Shown here: in pieces, positions 47,419-55,754 of the stretch
Position numbering within the stretch: the stretch's first letter is position 1
Layout of the letters: every line of letters starts with the position of its first letter
From: an uncultured Bacteroidales bacterium
GTDB lineage: Bacteria; Bacteroidota; Bacteroidia; Bacteroidales; Bacteroidaceae
Reading direction: 5' to 3'
NCBI GenBank assembly: GCA_902788315.1
Contig: CADAJS010000001.1
Coordinates: forward strand, 235,962 to 293,351
DNA length: 57,390 bases
Position numbers and translations under genes: made by a program
The notes under the pieces: generated by a model
What the model was told of the DNA's origin: nothing
Databases searched by the model: none
The model's input: only the letters and a program-made list of their open reading frames with translations

Positions 47419-48144
47419 ATGAGTATGAAATCAATGAAAATCATGGCCGCCGTAATGGCCGCCGCAATGGTGCTTTCGGGATGCGGAAGCTTGAACAACA
47501 CAGGTAAGGGCGCCATCATTGGCACGACAGCCGGCGGTGCTGCCGGTGCAGGTATCGGTGCGCTGGTGGGCAAATTGACGGGCAACACGAAGAAGGGTGC
47601 CATCATCGGTGCTGCTGCCGGTACGGTGGCTGGTGCAACGGCTGGTACACTCATCGGCCGCAAGATGGACAAGGCTAAGGCTGCCGCTGCCGCAGTGGCT
47701 AACGCCGAGGCAGAGAGCATCAAGGACGGAAAGGGACTGGACGCCGTGAAGGTGACCTTCGACAACGGCATCCTCTTCGCAGTGGGCAAGGCTACGCTGA
47801 CGCCCAAGGCACAGAGCTCCCTCAAGCAGTTTGCCGACAACGTGCTGAACGTATATACCGATTGTGACGTAGCCATCTGTGGTTTCGCCAGCAGCGACGG
47901 TTCCGACGCCACCAACCTGACCCTGAGCCAGGGCCGTGCCAGTGCCGTGAAGAACTATCTGACGGGCACCTGTGGCGTATCGAACGCCCAGATCAAGAGC
48001 ACCGACGGATATGGCGAGGATCCCCAGTACCTTATCTTTGATGCCAACGGCAAGGAAGACCGCAATGCCAGCCGCCGCGTGGAGGTATATCTCTATGCCA
48101 GCGACGCCATGATTGCTGCCGCCAACGCCGGCACGCTGAAGTAA
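47419..48144 (+). CDS. OmpA-family lipoprotein with glycine zipper
   Basis: 241 residues. A lipoprotein signal peptide ends LSGC (Cys near 22). Residues about 30-75 form a glycine-zipper segment (GAIIGTTAGGAAGAGIGALV and GAIIGAAAGTVAGATAGTLI) that may insert into the outer membrane. The C-terminal OmpA domain follows (VTFDNGILFAVGKATLTPKA, ASSDGSDATNLTLSQGRASA, VKNYLTG and NASRRVEVYLYASD), expected to bind peptidoglycan. mtgA begins 7 bases after its stop. Confidence 0.9.
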   Translation: MSMKSMKIMAAVMAAAMVLSGCGSLNNTGKGAIIGTTAGGAAGAGIGALVGKLTGNTKKGAIIGAAAGTVAGATAGTLIGRKMDKAKAAAAAVANAEAESIKDGKGLDAVKVTFDNGILFAVGKATLTPKAQSSLKQFADNVLNVYTDCDVAICGFASSDGSDATNLTLSQGRASAVKNYLTGTCGVSNAQIKSTDGYGEDPQYLIFDANGKEDRNASRRVEVYLYASDAMIAAANAGTLK

Positions 48145-48151
48145 GACAGCC

Positions 48152-48847
48152 TTGCAGTTTCTCAAGCGAATACAAAAGATTGTCAGATGGATTGTGCTCC
48201 TGTTTTTCGGGAGCACAATCCTTTCTGTTATTATCCTGCGCTGGTGTCCCGTCTATGTCACCCCGTTGATGATTATCCGCTGCGCCCAGCAGATGGGACG
48301 CGGCGAGAAGATACGCCTGCGCCACCGCTGGGTACCCCTCGACTCGATGTCCATGTACATGCCCGTAGCCGTAATGGCCAGTGAGGACCAACGTTTCTTC
48401 TCCCACCACGGATTCGACTTCGTAGAGATCGGAAACGCCATCCGAGAACGGCAGACGGGCAAACGCAAGCGCGGAGGCAGCACCATCAGTCAGCAGACGG
48501 CCAAGAACGTCTTTCTATGGCCTCGACAAAGTTGGTTGCGCAAGGGACTGGAGGCATATTTCACCGCTCTGATAGAGGTTGTCTGGGGCAAGCGACGCAT
48601 CATGGAGGTGTATCTGAACTCTATCGAGATGGGCGACGGCATCTATGGTACCGAGGCCGTGGCACAGGTAAACTTCCACCGGCCCGCCAGCGAGCTCACG
48701 CGGGCCAACTGTGCCTTGATTGCTGCCACACTGCCCGCTCCCCTACGCTATGACAGCGAGCACCCCTCGCCCTACATGCTCCGCCGCCAGACAGCCATCA
48801 TGACGCAGATGAAACATATCGACCTATTCCCTGGAAACAAGCAGTAA
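48152..48847 (+). CDS. mtgA: Monofunctional peptidoglycan glycosyltransferase
   Basis: 231 residues. An N-terminal membrane helix (about 10-28, VRWIVLLFFGSTILSVIILR) anchors a GT51 domain: AVMASEDQRFFSHHGFDFVE with the catalytic Glu near 78, RGGSTISQQTAKNVFL, and RRIMEVYLNSIEMGDGIYGT. It polymerises lipid II into glycan strands and has no transpeptidase domain. The start is TTG at 48152, 7 bases after the OmpA gene stop; no ATG or GTG precedes the membrane helix. A perfect hairpin (48189-48221) lies inside its first 25 codons. Confidence 0.9.
   Translation: MQFLKRIQKIVRWIVLLFFGSTILSVIILRWCPVYVTPLMIIRCAQQMGRGEKIRLRHRWVPLDSMSMYMPVAVMASEDQRFFSHHGFDFVEIGNAIRERQTGKRKRGGSTISQQTAKNVFLWPRQSWLRKGLEAYFTALIEVVWGKRRIMEVYLNSIEMGDGIYGTEAVAQVNFHRPASELTRANCALIAATLPAPLRYDSEHPSPYMLRRQTAIMTQMKHIDLFPGNKQ
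48189..48221 (+). terminator. Terminator-like hairpin inside the 5' end of mtgA
   Basis: A perfect 12-bp stem (GGATTGTGCTCC with its complement at 48210-48221) has a 9-base loop and is followed by TTTCTGTTATT. It lies 45 bases after the OmpA stop and within codons 13-24 of mtgA. It could terminate part of the ompA transcript and so reduce mtgA expression. Confidence 0.55.
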
Positions 48848-48902
48848 AAAAACGGACATGCATCAGTCCAGCCATCCACACCTCGCCATCCACATTCCAT
48901 AG

Positions 48903-49012
48903 GCGTAACACCCCTCCCGCCGACGGAGCACTCTCCTCCCGCCGACGGAGCACTCTCCTCCCGCCGACGGAACACTCTCCTCCCGCCGACGGAACACACA
49001 GCATCGAGACAT
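48903..49012. repeat. 22-bp-period intergenic array, locus D
   Basis: Five 22-bp units start at 48903, 48925, 48947, 48969 and 48991. The three central units are nearly identical (GGAGCACTCTCC or GGAACACTCTCC, then TCCCGCCGAC). The last, GGAACACACAGCATCGAG, resembles a unit of locus B (GGAACACGCTCCATCGGC). It lies between mtgA and the ATPase gene on the plus strand. Confidence 0.8.
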
Positions 49013-49176
49013 GAGGCAGGCATGGTCATTCAATACATCTCAAACACCTTCTGCAAACACGACACATACCCACCCCTTGCCACAGCAACCGACGGCACAT
49101 TACACGAACCCATTCAGGCAGAAACGAAAAAAGACGAAAAAAAACACCGCTAAATATCACTTTTTGCTATGTGGAC

Positions 49177-49208
49177 TTTGCAATTTCGCAATATTATTAC
49201 TACCTTTG
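49177..49208 (+). promoter_or_regulatory. Promoter for the ATPase gene
   Basis: TTTG (49177-49180), a 20-bp spacer, then TACCTTTG (49201-49208). The ATG is 24 bases downstream. Confidence 0.65.
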
Positions 49209-49232
49209 CATCGCAAAAGAACATAGTTTAGT

Positions 49233-50414
49233 ATGTTGGAATCATTCTTTCGGACACATCAATATCTAATCGAACACATGCAACCCATGTTGCGGCGTGC
49301 TCTGATGGATGAGATTGACTGGAAAGCACGTCTCATCGGCATCAAAGGGAGCCGCGGTGTGGGCAAAACAGCATTCCTGCTTCAATATGCCCGCGAGAAT
49401 TTCGGCTCCAAAGACCGCAGGTGCTTGTACATCAACATGAACAACTTCTACTTTCAGGGAAAGACGTTGTTCGAGTTCGCCTGTGAGTTTCAGCGGGCAG
49501 GAGGCCAGGTGTTGCTCATCGACCAGGTGTTCAAGGACCCAGACTGGAGCCACGAGTTGCGCTCCATCCACGACCGCTGCCCGCGACTGCGAGTAGTGTT
49601 CACGGGCAGTAGCGTGATGCGCCTGAAAGAGGAAAACCCAGAGCTAAACGGCATCGTGGCAAGCTATAATCTGCGGGGATTCTCGTTCCGCGAGTTTCTG
49701 AACATCAAGGCCCACCTGAACCTGCGCACATACGGACTGCGCGAAATACAGAACCGCCACGAACGTATCTCGCGGGAAATTTTGGCACAGGTAAACCCCC
49801 TGGACTACTTCCCCGCCTATCTCCACCATGGTTACTATCCCTTCTTCCTGGAGAAGAGTAACTTCTCGGAGAATCTCCTGAAGGTAATGAACATGATGAT
49901 CGAGGTGGACATCCTGCTCATCAAGCAGATTGAGCTGAAATATCTCAATCGCATCAAGAAACTACTCTATCTCGTGGCATCGGCAGGCACCGGCGCACCT
50001 AACGTCACCCAACTGGCCTCCGAAACACAAACCTCACGCGCCACCGTGATGAACTATATCAAATACCTGAGCGATGCACGCCTGATCAACATGGTGTACC
50101 GGCAGAACGAGGAATTCCCCAAGAAGCCATCGGAACTGCTCATGCACAATACCAATCTGATGTATGCCATGATGCCCGACCAGGTGGACAAGCAGGTGAT
50201 GATGGAGACATTCTTCCAGAATGCGCTGTGGGGACGCCATGAGATATGCATGGGCGATCGCAGCAGCAGCTTCATCATCGACAAGACACAGCGCTTCCGC
50301 ATCTGCCTCGAGTCGCCACGCCGCAAGAACACAGACATCATATATGCCCTGTCGGACATCACCGAAGGCGAGGGACAGGAGGTGCCATTGTGGATGTACG
50401 GCTTCCTATATTGA
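49233..50414 (+). CDS. P-loop ATPase of the DUF4143 (AAA/ArsR-like) type
   Basis: 393 residues. An N-terminal AAA_14-like ATPase domain has Walker A in IGIKGSRGVGKTAFLLQYAR near residue 45, Walker B-like QVLLIDQVFKDPDWSHELRS near 92 and a sensor-like RVVFTGSSVMRLKEENPEL. A winged-helix segment follows (VTQLASETQTSRATVMNYIK, then YLSDARLINMV), and the C-terminus is a DUF4143-type domain (ALWGRHEICMGDRSSSFIID). Such proteins are common in Bacteroidetes, many copies per genome. The role is unknown; suggestions include DNA-related or mobile functions. Confidence 0.8.
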   Translation: MLESFFRTHQYLIEHMQPMLRRALMDEIDWKARLIGIKGSRGVGKTAFLLQYARENFGSKDRRCLYINMNNFYFQGKTLFEFACEFQRAGGQVLLIDQVFKDPDWSHELRSIHDRCPRLRVVFTGSSVMRLKEENPELNGIVASYNLRGFSFREFLNIKAHLNLRTYGLREIQNRHERISREILAQVNPLDYFPAYLHHGYYPFFLEKSNFSENLLKVMNMMIEVDILLIKQIELKYLNRIKKLLYLVASAGTGAPNVTQLASETQTSRATVMNYIKYLSDARLINMVYRQNEEFPKKPSELLMHNTNLMYAMMPDQVDKQVMMETFFQNALWGRHEICMGDRSSSFIIDKTQRFRICLESPRRKNTDIIYALSDITEGEGQEVPLWMYGFLY

Positions 50415-50524
50415 GCCGTATATATAATAAGGTATAAAGGAACGAAACACAGCCCCGCCCCCATCCAACGACAGGACGACGGGAGAAACAATAAAGGACA
50501 ATAATTCTACTAACAAAGATTGTT

Positions 50525-53500
50525 ATGGCTAAAACAAAAAAGTTTACTACATGTGATGGAAACGAAGCCGCTGCACATATTTCATATATGTTCAGCGAGG
50601 TAGCAGCTATCTACCCCATCACCCCGAGCTCGCCTATGGCTGAGCACGTTGACGAGTGGGCTGCCCGCGGCAGGAAGAACCTGTGGGGACAGACCGTAAG
50701 TGTGCAGGAGATGCAGTCGGAGGCCGGTGCGGCCGGTGCCGTTCACGGTGCGCTGCAGGCAGGTGCGCTGACCACCACCTTCACCGCTTCTCAGGGGTTG
50801 CTGCTCATGATTCCCAATATGTACAAGATTGCCGGTGAGCTGATCCCCTGTGTGTTCGACGTTTCCGCCCGAACTCTGGCTTCCCACGCGCTGTGCATCT
50901 TTGGCGACCACCAGGACGTGATGGCTTGCCGCCAGACTGGATTCGCCATGCTGTGCGAGGGCAGTGTACAGGAAGTTATGGACATGACCGCTGCTGCCCA
51001 CCTTGCATCGCTCGAGACCTGCGTTCCGTTCGTAAACTTCTTCGACGGTTTCCGCACCTCTCATGAGTATCACAAGATTGAGATGCTCGACCAGGAGGAT
51101 ATTCGCCCGCTGGTGAAGGAAGAGTACATCAAGCGCTTCCGCGACCGTGCTATGTCGCCAGAGCGTCCCATCACCCGTGGTACTGCCGAGAACCCCGAGA
51201 CATTCTTCACCCACCGCGAGGCCTGCAACCCCTACTACGATGCAGTGCCCGAGGTTGTAGAAAAGTACCTGGGCCAGCTGTCCAAGATTACCGGTCGTGA
51301 GTATCACCTCTTCTCATACTATGGAGCCGAGGATGCCGACCGCATGATTATCCTGATGGGTTCTGCTACCGATGCAGCCCGCGAGGCCATCGACTATCTG
51401 AACCAGAATGGCCAGAAGGTGGGTATGATCTCTGTTCACCTCTATCGTCCGTTCTCAGTGAAGCACCTGCTGGCTGCTGTGCCTAAGACTGTCAAGAAGA
51501 TTGCCGTCCTCGACCGCACGAAGGAGCCCGGTGCCAACGGCGAGCCTCTGTACCTCGACGTGAAGGACGCCTTCTATGACGTAGAGAATCGTCCCGTCAT
51601 CGTGGGTGGCCGCTACGGTCTCGGCAGTCACGACACCACTCCCGCTCAGATTATCTCGGTGTTCAACAACCTCGCTATGCCCGAGCCGAAGAACCACTTC
51701 ACCGTGGGTATCGTTGACGACGTCACCTTCACTTCGCTGCCCGAAGTTGAGGAGATTGCCCTCGGTGGCAAGGGTATGTTCCAGGCAAAGTTCTACGGTC
51801 TGGGTGCCGATGGTACCGTGGGTGCCAACAAGAACTCTGTGAAGATCATTGGTGACAATACCGACAAGTACTGCCAGGCTTACTTCTCCTACGACTCCAA
51901 GAAGTCGGGTGGCTTCACCTGCTCGCACCTGCGTTTCGGCGATACGCCCATCCGCTCTACCTATCTGGTGACCACGCCCAACTTCGTGGCTTGCCACGTG
52001 CAGGCTTACCTCCACATGTACGACGTGACCCGCGGTCTGCAGAAGAACGGCACATTCCTGCTGAACACCATCTTCGACGATGCCGAGCTGGAGAAATTCA
52101 TGCCCAACAAGGTGAAGAAGTATTTTGCTCAGAACAACATCACAGTCTATACCATCAACGCCACCAAGATTGCACAGGAAATCGGACTGGGCAACCGCAC
52201 CAACACCATCCTGCAGTCGGCCTTCTTCCGCATCACCGAGGTGATTCCCGTAGAGCTGGCTGTCGAGAAGATGAAGGCTGCAGCCCTGAAGTCCTACGGC
52301 GCCAAGGGTCAGGACGTAGTCGACAAGAACTATGCTGCCATCGACCGCGGTGGCGAGTACAAGAAGTTTGAGGTGAAGGCCGAGTGGGCCAATCTGCCCG
52401 ATGACGAGCCCAAGGCTGACAATGCTCCCGCATTCGTCAAGGAACTGGTTCGCCCCATCAACGCCCAGGCCGGCGACCTGCTGCCCGTCAGCGCATTCAC
52501 GAAGTTCGGCACTCAGGACGGTTCATGGGAGGTTGGCACCGCAGCCTATGAAAAACGCGGTGTGGAGGCCTTCGTTCCCATGTGGAACAAGGACAACTGT
52601 ATCCAGTGCAACCAGTGTGCCTACATCTGTCCTCACGCTGCCATCCGTCCGTTCGTGCTTACCGATGACGAACTGAAAGACTTCGAGCTCGACACAATCG
52701 ACATGAAGGCTCCCGCCGCCATGAAGGGCATGCACTTCATCATCGAACCCAGCGTCCTCGACTGTCTGGGATGTGGCAACTGTGCCGACATCTGCCCGGG
52801 CAACCCGAAGCTGGGCAAGGCCCTCACCATGGTTCCGTTCAATCCCGATGCCGCCGACATGAAGAAGATGGCTGCAGACTGGGACAAGCTGGTTAAGGTT
52901 CCCTCAAAGCAGAATTTGGTTGACATCCGCTCGAACGTGAAGAACTCTCAGTTCGCACAGCCGCTCTTCGAGTTCTCGGGCGCTTGCTCTGGCTGCGGTG
53001 AGACTCCATACGTGAAACTCATTTCACAGCTCTTCGGCGATCATCAGATGATTGCCAACGCTACCGGTTGCTCCAGTATCTACTCTGCTTCCATCCCCTC
53101 TACGCCTTACACCAAGAACGAGAAGGGTCAGGGTCCGTGCTTCAACAACTCTCTGTTCGAGGACTTCTGCGAGTTTGGTCTGGGTATGCAACTGGGCCAC
53201 AAGAAAATGCGTGGCATATTGCGTGAGAAGGCAGAAGAGCTGGTTAAGACGACCGCCTTCGACTGGATGCGCGAGGCCACTCAGAAGTGGCTCGACACCT
53301 ACGATGACTCCACCGCCAACCGACAGGCTACCGACGAATTCGTGGCAGCACTTGAGAAGGCTATACTGCCTATTGACGGAGCCATTGAGTTCTGGCAGGG
53401 CAAAGGCATCGAGATATACGGCGCCGAGGTGGCTGCAAAGAAGTTACAGGAGGCCAAGGAAGCCAAGGCTGCAGGCAACCCGATCTGTCCGTGCCGCGGC

Positions 53501-54220
53501 TGTGCCCTGGAGAGCGAGCTGCTGGAGGGCAAGGCTCATCTGGCAAAACGCAGCCAGTGGATAATCGGAGGCGACGGTGCGTCTTACGATATCGGCTACG
53601 GTGGTCTCGACCACGTCATCGCTTCTGGCGAAGATGTAAATATCCTTGTGCTCGATACTGAGGTTTACTCTAACACTGGCGGACAGGCCTCCAAGGCAAC
53701 GCCTCTCGGCGCCATCGCACAGTTTGCAGCTCAGGGTAAGCGCATCCGCAAGAAGGACCTTGGCATGATTGCCACCACCTACGGCTACGTTTACGTCGCT
53801 CAGATTGCTATGGGTGCCGACCACGCTCAGACCCTGAAGGCCATCCGCGAGGCTGAGGCTTGGCACGGACCTTCCATCGTCATCGCCTACGCTCCCTGTA
53901 TCAACCATGGTCTGAAGGCCAAGGGCGGCATGGGTAAGAGCCAGGCCGAGGAGAAGAAGGCCGTCGAGTGCGGCTACTGGCACCTGTGGCGCTACAATCC
54001 CGCTCTGGCCGAGGAAGGCAAGAATCCCTTCACCCTCGACTCCAAGGAGCCCAACTGGGAGAACTTCCACGACTTCCTCATGGGCGAGGTTCGCTACCTC
54101 AGCGTGAAGAAGGCCTATCCCAACGAGGCCGAGGAGCTCTTCGCCGAGGCACAGAAGATGGCCCAGCTGCGCTACAAGACCTACGTCCGCAAGACGCAGG
54201 AAGACTGGAGCCAGGAATAA
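50525..54220 (+). CDS. nifJ: Pyruvate:ferredoxin (flavodoxin) oxidoreductase
   Basis: 1231 residues, the single-chain PFOR. It oxidises pyruvate to acetyl-CoA and CO2 with reduction of ferredoxin, the main pyruvate sink of anaerobes. The N-terminal PP domain starts AAHISYMFSEVAAIYPITPS. Two [4Fe-4S] sites lie at CIQCNQCAYICPHAAIRP near 691 and CLGCGNCADICPGN near 746. The third cluster and TPP-binding domain includes SGACSGCGETPY, the GDG motif in GGDGASYDIGYGGLDHVIAS near 1015 and SNTGGQASKATPLGA. Codon use is richer in T-ending codons than its neighbours, consistent with strong expression. A strong terminator follows. Confidence 0.97.
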   Translation: MAKTKKFTTCDGNEAAAHISYMFSEVAAIYPITPSSPMAEHVDEWAARGRKNLWGQTVSVQEMQSEAGAAGAVHGALQAGALTTTFTASQGLLLMIPNMYKIAGELIPCVFDVSARTLASHALCIFGDHQDVMACRQTGFAMLCEGSVQEVMDMTAAAHLASLETCVPFVNFFDGFRTSHEYHKIEMLDQEDIRPLVKEEYIKRFRDRAMSPERPITRGTAENPETFFTHREACNPYYDAVPEVVEKYLGQLSKITGREYHLFSYYGAEDADRMIILMGSATDAAREAIDYLNQNGQKVGMISVHLYRPFSVKHLLAAVPKTVKKIAVLDRTKEPGANGEPLYLDVKDAFYDVENRPVIVGGRYGLGSHDTTPAQIISVFNNLAMPEPKNHFTVGIVDDVTFTSLPEVEEIALGGKGMFQAKFYGLGADGTVGANKNSVKIIGDNTDKYCQAYFSYDSKKSGGFTCSHLRFGDTPIRSTYLVTTPNFVACHVQAYLHMYDVTRGLQKNGTFLLNTIFDDAELEKFMPNKVKKYFAQNNITVYTINATKIAQEIGLGNRTNTILQSAFFRITEVIPVELAVEKMKAAALKSYGAKGQDVVDKNYAAIDRGGEYKKFEVKAEWANLPDDEPKADNAPAFVKELVRPINAQAGDLLPVSAFTKFGTQDGSWEVGTAAYEKRGVEAFVPMWNKDNCIQCNQCAYICPHAAIRPFVLTDDELKDFELDTIDMKAPAAMKGMHFIIEPSVLDCLGCGNCADICPGNPKLGKALTMVPFNPDAADMKKMAADWDKLVKVPSKQNLVDIRSNVKNSQFAQPLFEFSGACSGCGETPYVKLISQLFGDHQMIANATGCSSIYSASIPSTPYTKNEKGQGPCFNNSLFEDFCEFGLGMQLGHKKMRGILREKAEELVKTTAFDWMREATQKWLDTYDDSTANRQATDEFVAALEKAILPIDGAIEFWQGKGIEIYGAEVAAKKLQEAKEAKAAGNPICPCRGCALESELLEGKAHLAKRSQWIIGGDGASYDIGYGGLDHVIASGEDVNILVLDTEVYSNTGGQASKATPLGAIAQFAAQGKRIRKKDLGMIATTYGYVYVAQIAMGADHAQTLKAIREAEAWHGPSIVIAYAPCINHGLKAKGGMGKSQAEEKKAVECGYWHLWRYNPALAEEGKNPFTLDSKEPNWENFHDFLMGEVRYLSVKKAYPNEAEELFAEAQKMAQLRYKTYVRKTQEDWSQE

Positions 54221-54232
54221 GCAGGCATTTAC

Positions 54233-54264
54233 AAGAGGAACATCCCGTGCGGGATGTTCCTCTT
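54233..54264 (+). terminator. Terminator of nifJ
   Basis: A 14-bp perfect stem (AAGAGGAACATCCC with its complement at 54251-54264) with a 4-base loop is followed by ATTTAAT, 12 bases after the nifJ stop. Confidence 0.85.
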
Positions 54265-54304
54265 ATTTAATCAGAAATTATTCACCTACTAATACAGAAC
54301 AATT

Positions 54305-55288
54305 ATGACAACAGGTAATGTGAGACCGGCCGACATGGAGCGAATCACCACCCCAGCTTTGGCACAGAAATTCATAGACGAACAGATTACAGAGCTGAGA
54401 GCCCAAATTGGCGACAAGAAAGTATTGCTGGCACTCTCGGGCGGTGTCGATTCATCGGTAGTGGCTGCCCTGCTCATTAAGGCTGTGGGCAAGCAGTTGG
54501 TATCGGTTCACGTAAATCACGGATTGCTGCGCAAGGGAGAACCCGAGCAGGTGGTTCGCGTGTTTCGCGATGAGCTGGACGCCAACTTGGTGTATGTCGA
54601 TGCCACCGACCGTTTCCTGGAGAAGGTGGCCGGCGTGGCCGACCCCGAGCAGAAGCGCAAGATTATCGGTGCCGAATTCATCCGCGTATTTGAAGAAGAG
54701 GCACGCAAATTAGAGGGCATCAGCTTCCTGGCTCAGGGAACCATCTATCCCGACATTGTCGAGTCGGGCCCAGTCAAGTCACATCATAATGTAGGCGGAC
54801 TGCCCGAAGACATGAAGTTCGAGCTGGTGGAGCCCATCAAGCTACTGTATAAAGATGAGGTGCGCATGGTGGGCAAGGCACTTGGTCTTCCTGACAACAT
54901 GGTATTCCGCCAGCCCTTCCCCGGTCCTGGCCTGGGCGTGCGCTGCACTGGTGCCATCACACGCGATCGTCTCGAAGCCCTGCGCGAGAGCGATGCCATT
55001 CTGCGCGAGGAGTTTGCCAAGAACGGACTGGAAGGAAAGGTTTGGCAGTACTTTACCATCGTTCCGGATTACAAGTCCACTGGCGTAAAAGACAACAAGC
55101 GCAGTTGGGATTGGCCTGTGATTATCCGTGCCGTGAACACTCGCGACGCTATGACAGCCACGATTGAGGAGATTCCCTACGAGCTGCTCCATCATATTAC
55201 GAAGCGGATCATTACCGAGGTGCCCGGAGTAAACCGCGTTCTCTATGACCTGACGCCAAAGCCTACGGGTACGATTGAGTGGGAGTAA
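54305..55288 (+). CDS. guaA: GMP synthase ATP-pyrophosphatase subunit, no amidotransferase domain
   Basis: 327 residues that match only the C-terminal two-thirds of glutamine-hydrolysing GMP synthase. The N-type ATP-pyrophosphatase P-loop LLALSGGVDSSVVAALLIKA lies near residue 45, followed by VNHGLLRKGEPEQVVRVFRD, GVADPEQKRKIIGAEFIRVF and AQGTIYPDIVESG, and the dimerisation domain PFPGPGLGVRCTGAIT, DNKRSWDWPVIIRAVNTRDA and TGTIEWE at the C-terminus. It amidates XMP to GMP. The class I glutamine amidotransferase domain (about 190 residues) is absent, and no gene for it lies within the window. The same split occurs in archaeal GuaAb. Confidence 0.85.
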   Translation: MTTGNVRPADMERITTPALAQKFIDEQITELRAQIGDKKVLLALSGGVDSSVVAALLIKAVGKQLVSVHVNHGLLRKGEPEQVVRVFRDELDANLVYVDATDRFLEKVAGVADPEQKRKIIGAEFIRVFEEEARKLEGISFLAQGTIYPDIVESGPVKSHHNVGGLPEDMKFELVEPIKLLYKDEVRMVGKALGLPDNMVFRQPFPGPGLGVRCTGAITRDRLEALRESDAILREEFAKNGLEGKVWQYFTIVPDYKSTGVKDNKRSWDWPVIIRAVNTRDAMTATIEEIPYELLHHITKRIITEVPGVNRVLYDLTPKPTGTIEWE

Positions 55289-55320
55289 GCCCCCCATCCA
55301 AGTTTCCCGAACATTTATCA

Positions 55321-55349
55321 AGCGGCGCACCCAAGCGGGATGCGTCGCT
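55321..55349 (+). terminator. Terminator of guaA
   Basis: Stem AGCGGCGCA pairs with TGCGTCGCT (one G-U wobble) around an 11-base loop, followed by TTTTCC. Confidence 0.65.
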
Positions 55350-55372
55350 TTTCCGTATTACTCCTGCCGAGA

Positions 55373-55383
55373 GGGGGGGGGGG
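55373..55383. repeat. G11 homopolymer tract
   Basis: Eleven consecutive G residues lie between the guaA terminator and the DUF4298 stop codon (55439). They are outside any gene. A run of six C at 55424-55429 could pair with part of it. Possible slippage or assembly-sensitive site. Confidence 0.6.
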
Positions 55384-55438
55384 ATGTTCGGGCCGAATTT
55401 CTCCAAAGCAGAATCTGATGTCCTCCCCCCGAGCCATT

Positions 55439-55732
55439 CTACTCCTCACAGAGCAACCCGAGTATTCGGGTCTGCAAGTCCTTCAGGTCCGACAGGAGAT
55501 TCCAGATGCCGTCTTCTGAGAGCACACCGCGCTTCAGGTCTCGGGGTAGCAGGCCAGCCTCATCAGCGGCAAGATCCCTTCTCCATTCGTCACTCCCATA
55601 ATAGCGGGTCAGCTGACGGATGGCATCCTGCGCCGCGTCAAACTCATCGAGTGCTGCCGTGAGTTGCTGCACAACTTGCAGGGCACGATTCAGGTTCTGC
55701 TCCATCTGCCTGATTCTCTCTATCTGCTCCAT
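55439..55732 (-). CDS. DUF4298 protein
   Basis: 97 residues, soluble and helical: MEQIERIRQMEQNLNRALQV, then ALDEFDAAQDAIRQLTRYYG and SDEWRRDLAADEAGLLPRDL, ending WNLLSDLKDLQTRILGLLCE. These match the short DUF4298 family found in Bacteroidetes and Firmicutes, of unknown function. It follows the YraN fusion gene by 22 bases on the minus strand. Confidence 0.75.
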   Translation of the reverse strand: MEQIERIRQMEQNLNRALQVVQQLTAALDEFDAAQDAIRQLTRYYGSDEWRRDLAADEAGLLPRDLKRGVLSEDGIWNLLSDLKDLQTRILGLLCEE

Positions 55733-55754
55733 ACCTTATATATATTAAGTACCT

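Larger units (their letters stand above)
48848..49232. other. Intergenic region upstream of the ATPase gene
   Basis: 385 bases. It contains the 22-bp array and an A/C-rich stretch (49020-49150), then the ATPase promoter. No coding frame is convincing; frames across the array simply repeat its period. Confidence 0.5.

Noticed and set aside
48903..49012. Possible CRISPR array or protein tandem repeat at locus D
   Set aside because: Units are 22 bp head to tail with no spacers, no cas genes are present, and the period is not a multiple of three, so neither a CRISPR array nor a repeat protein fits.
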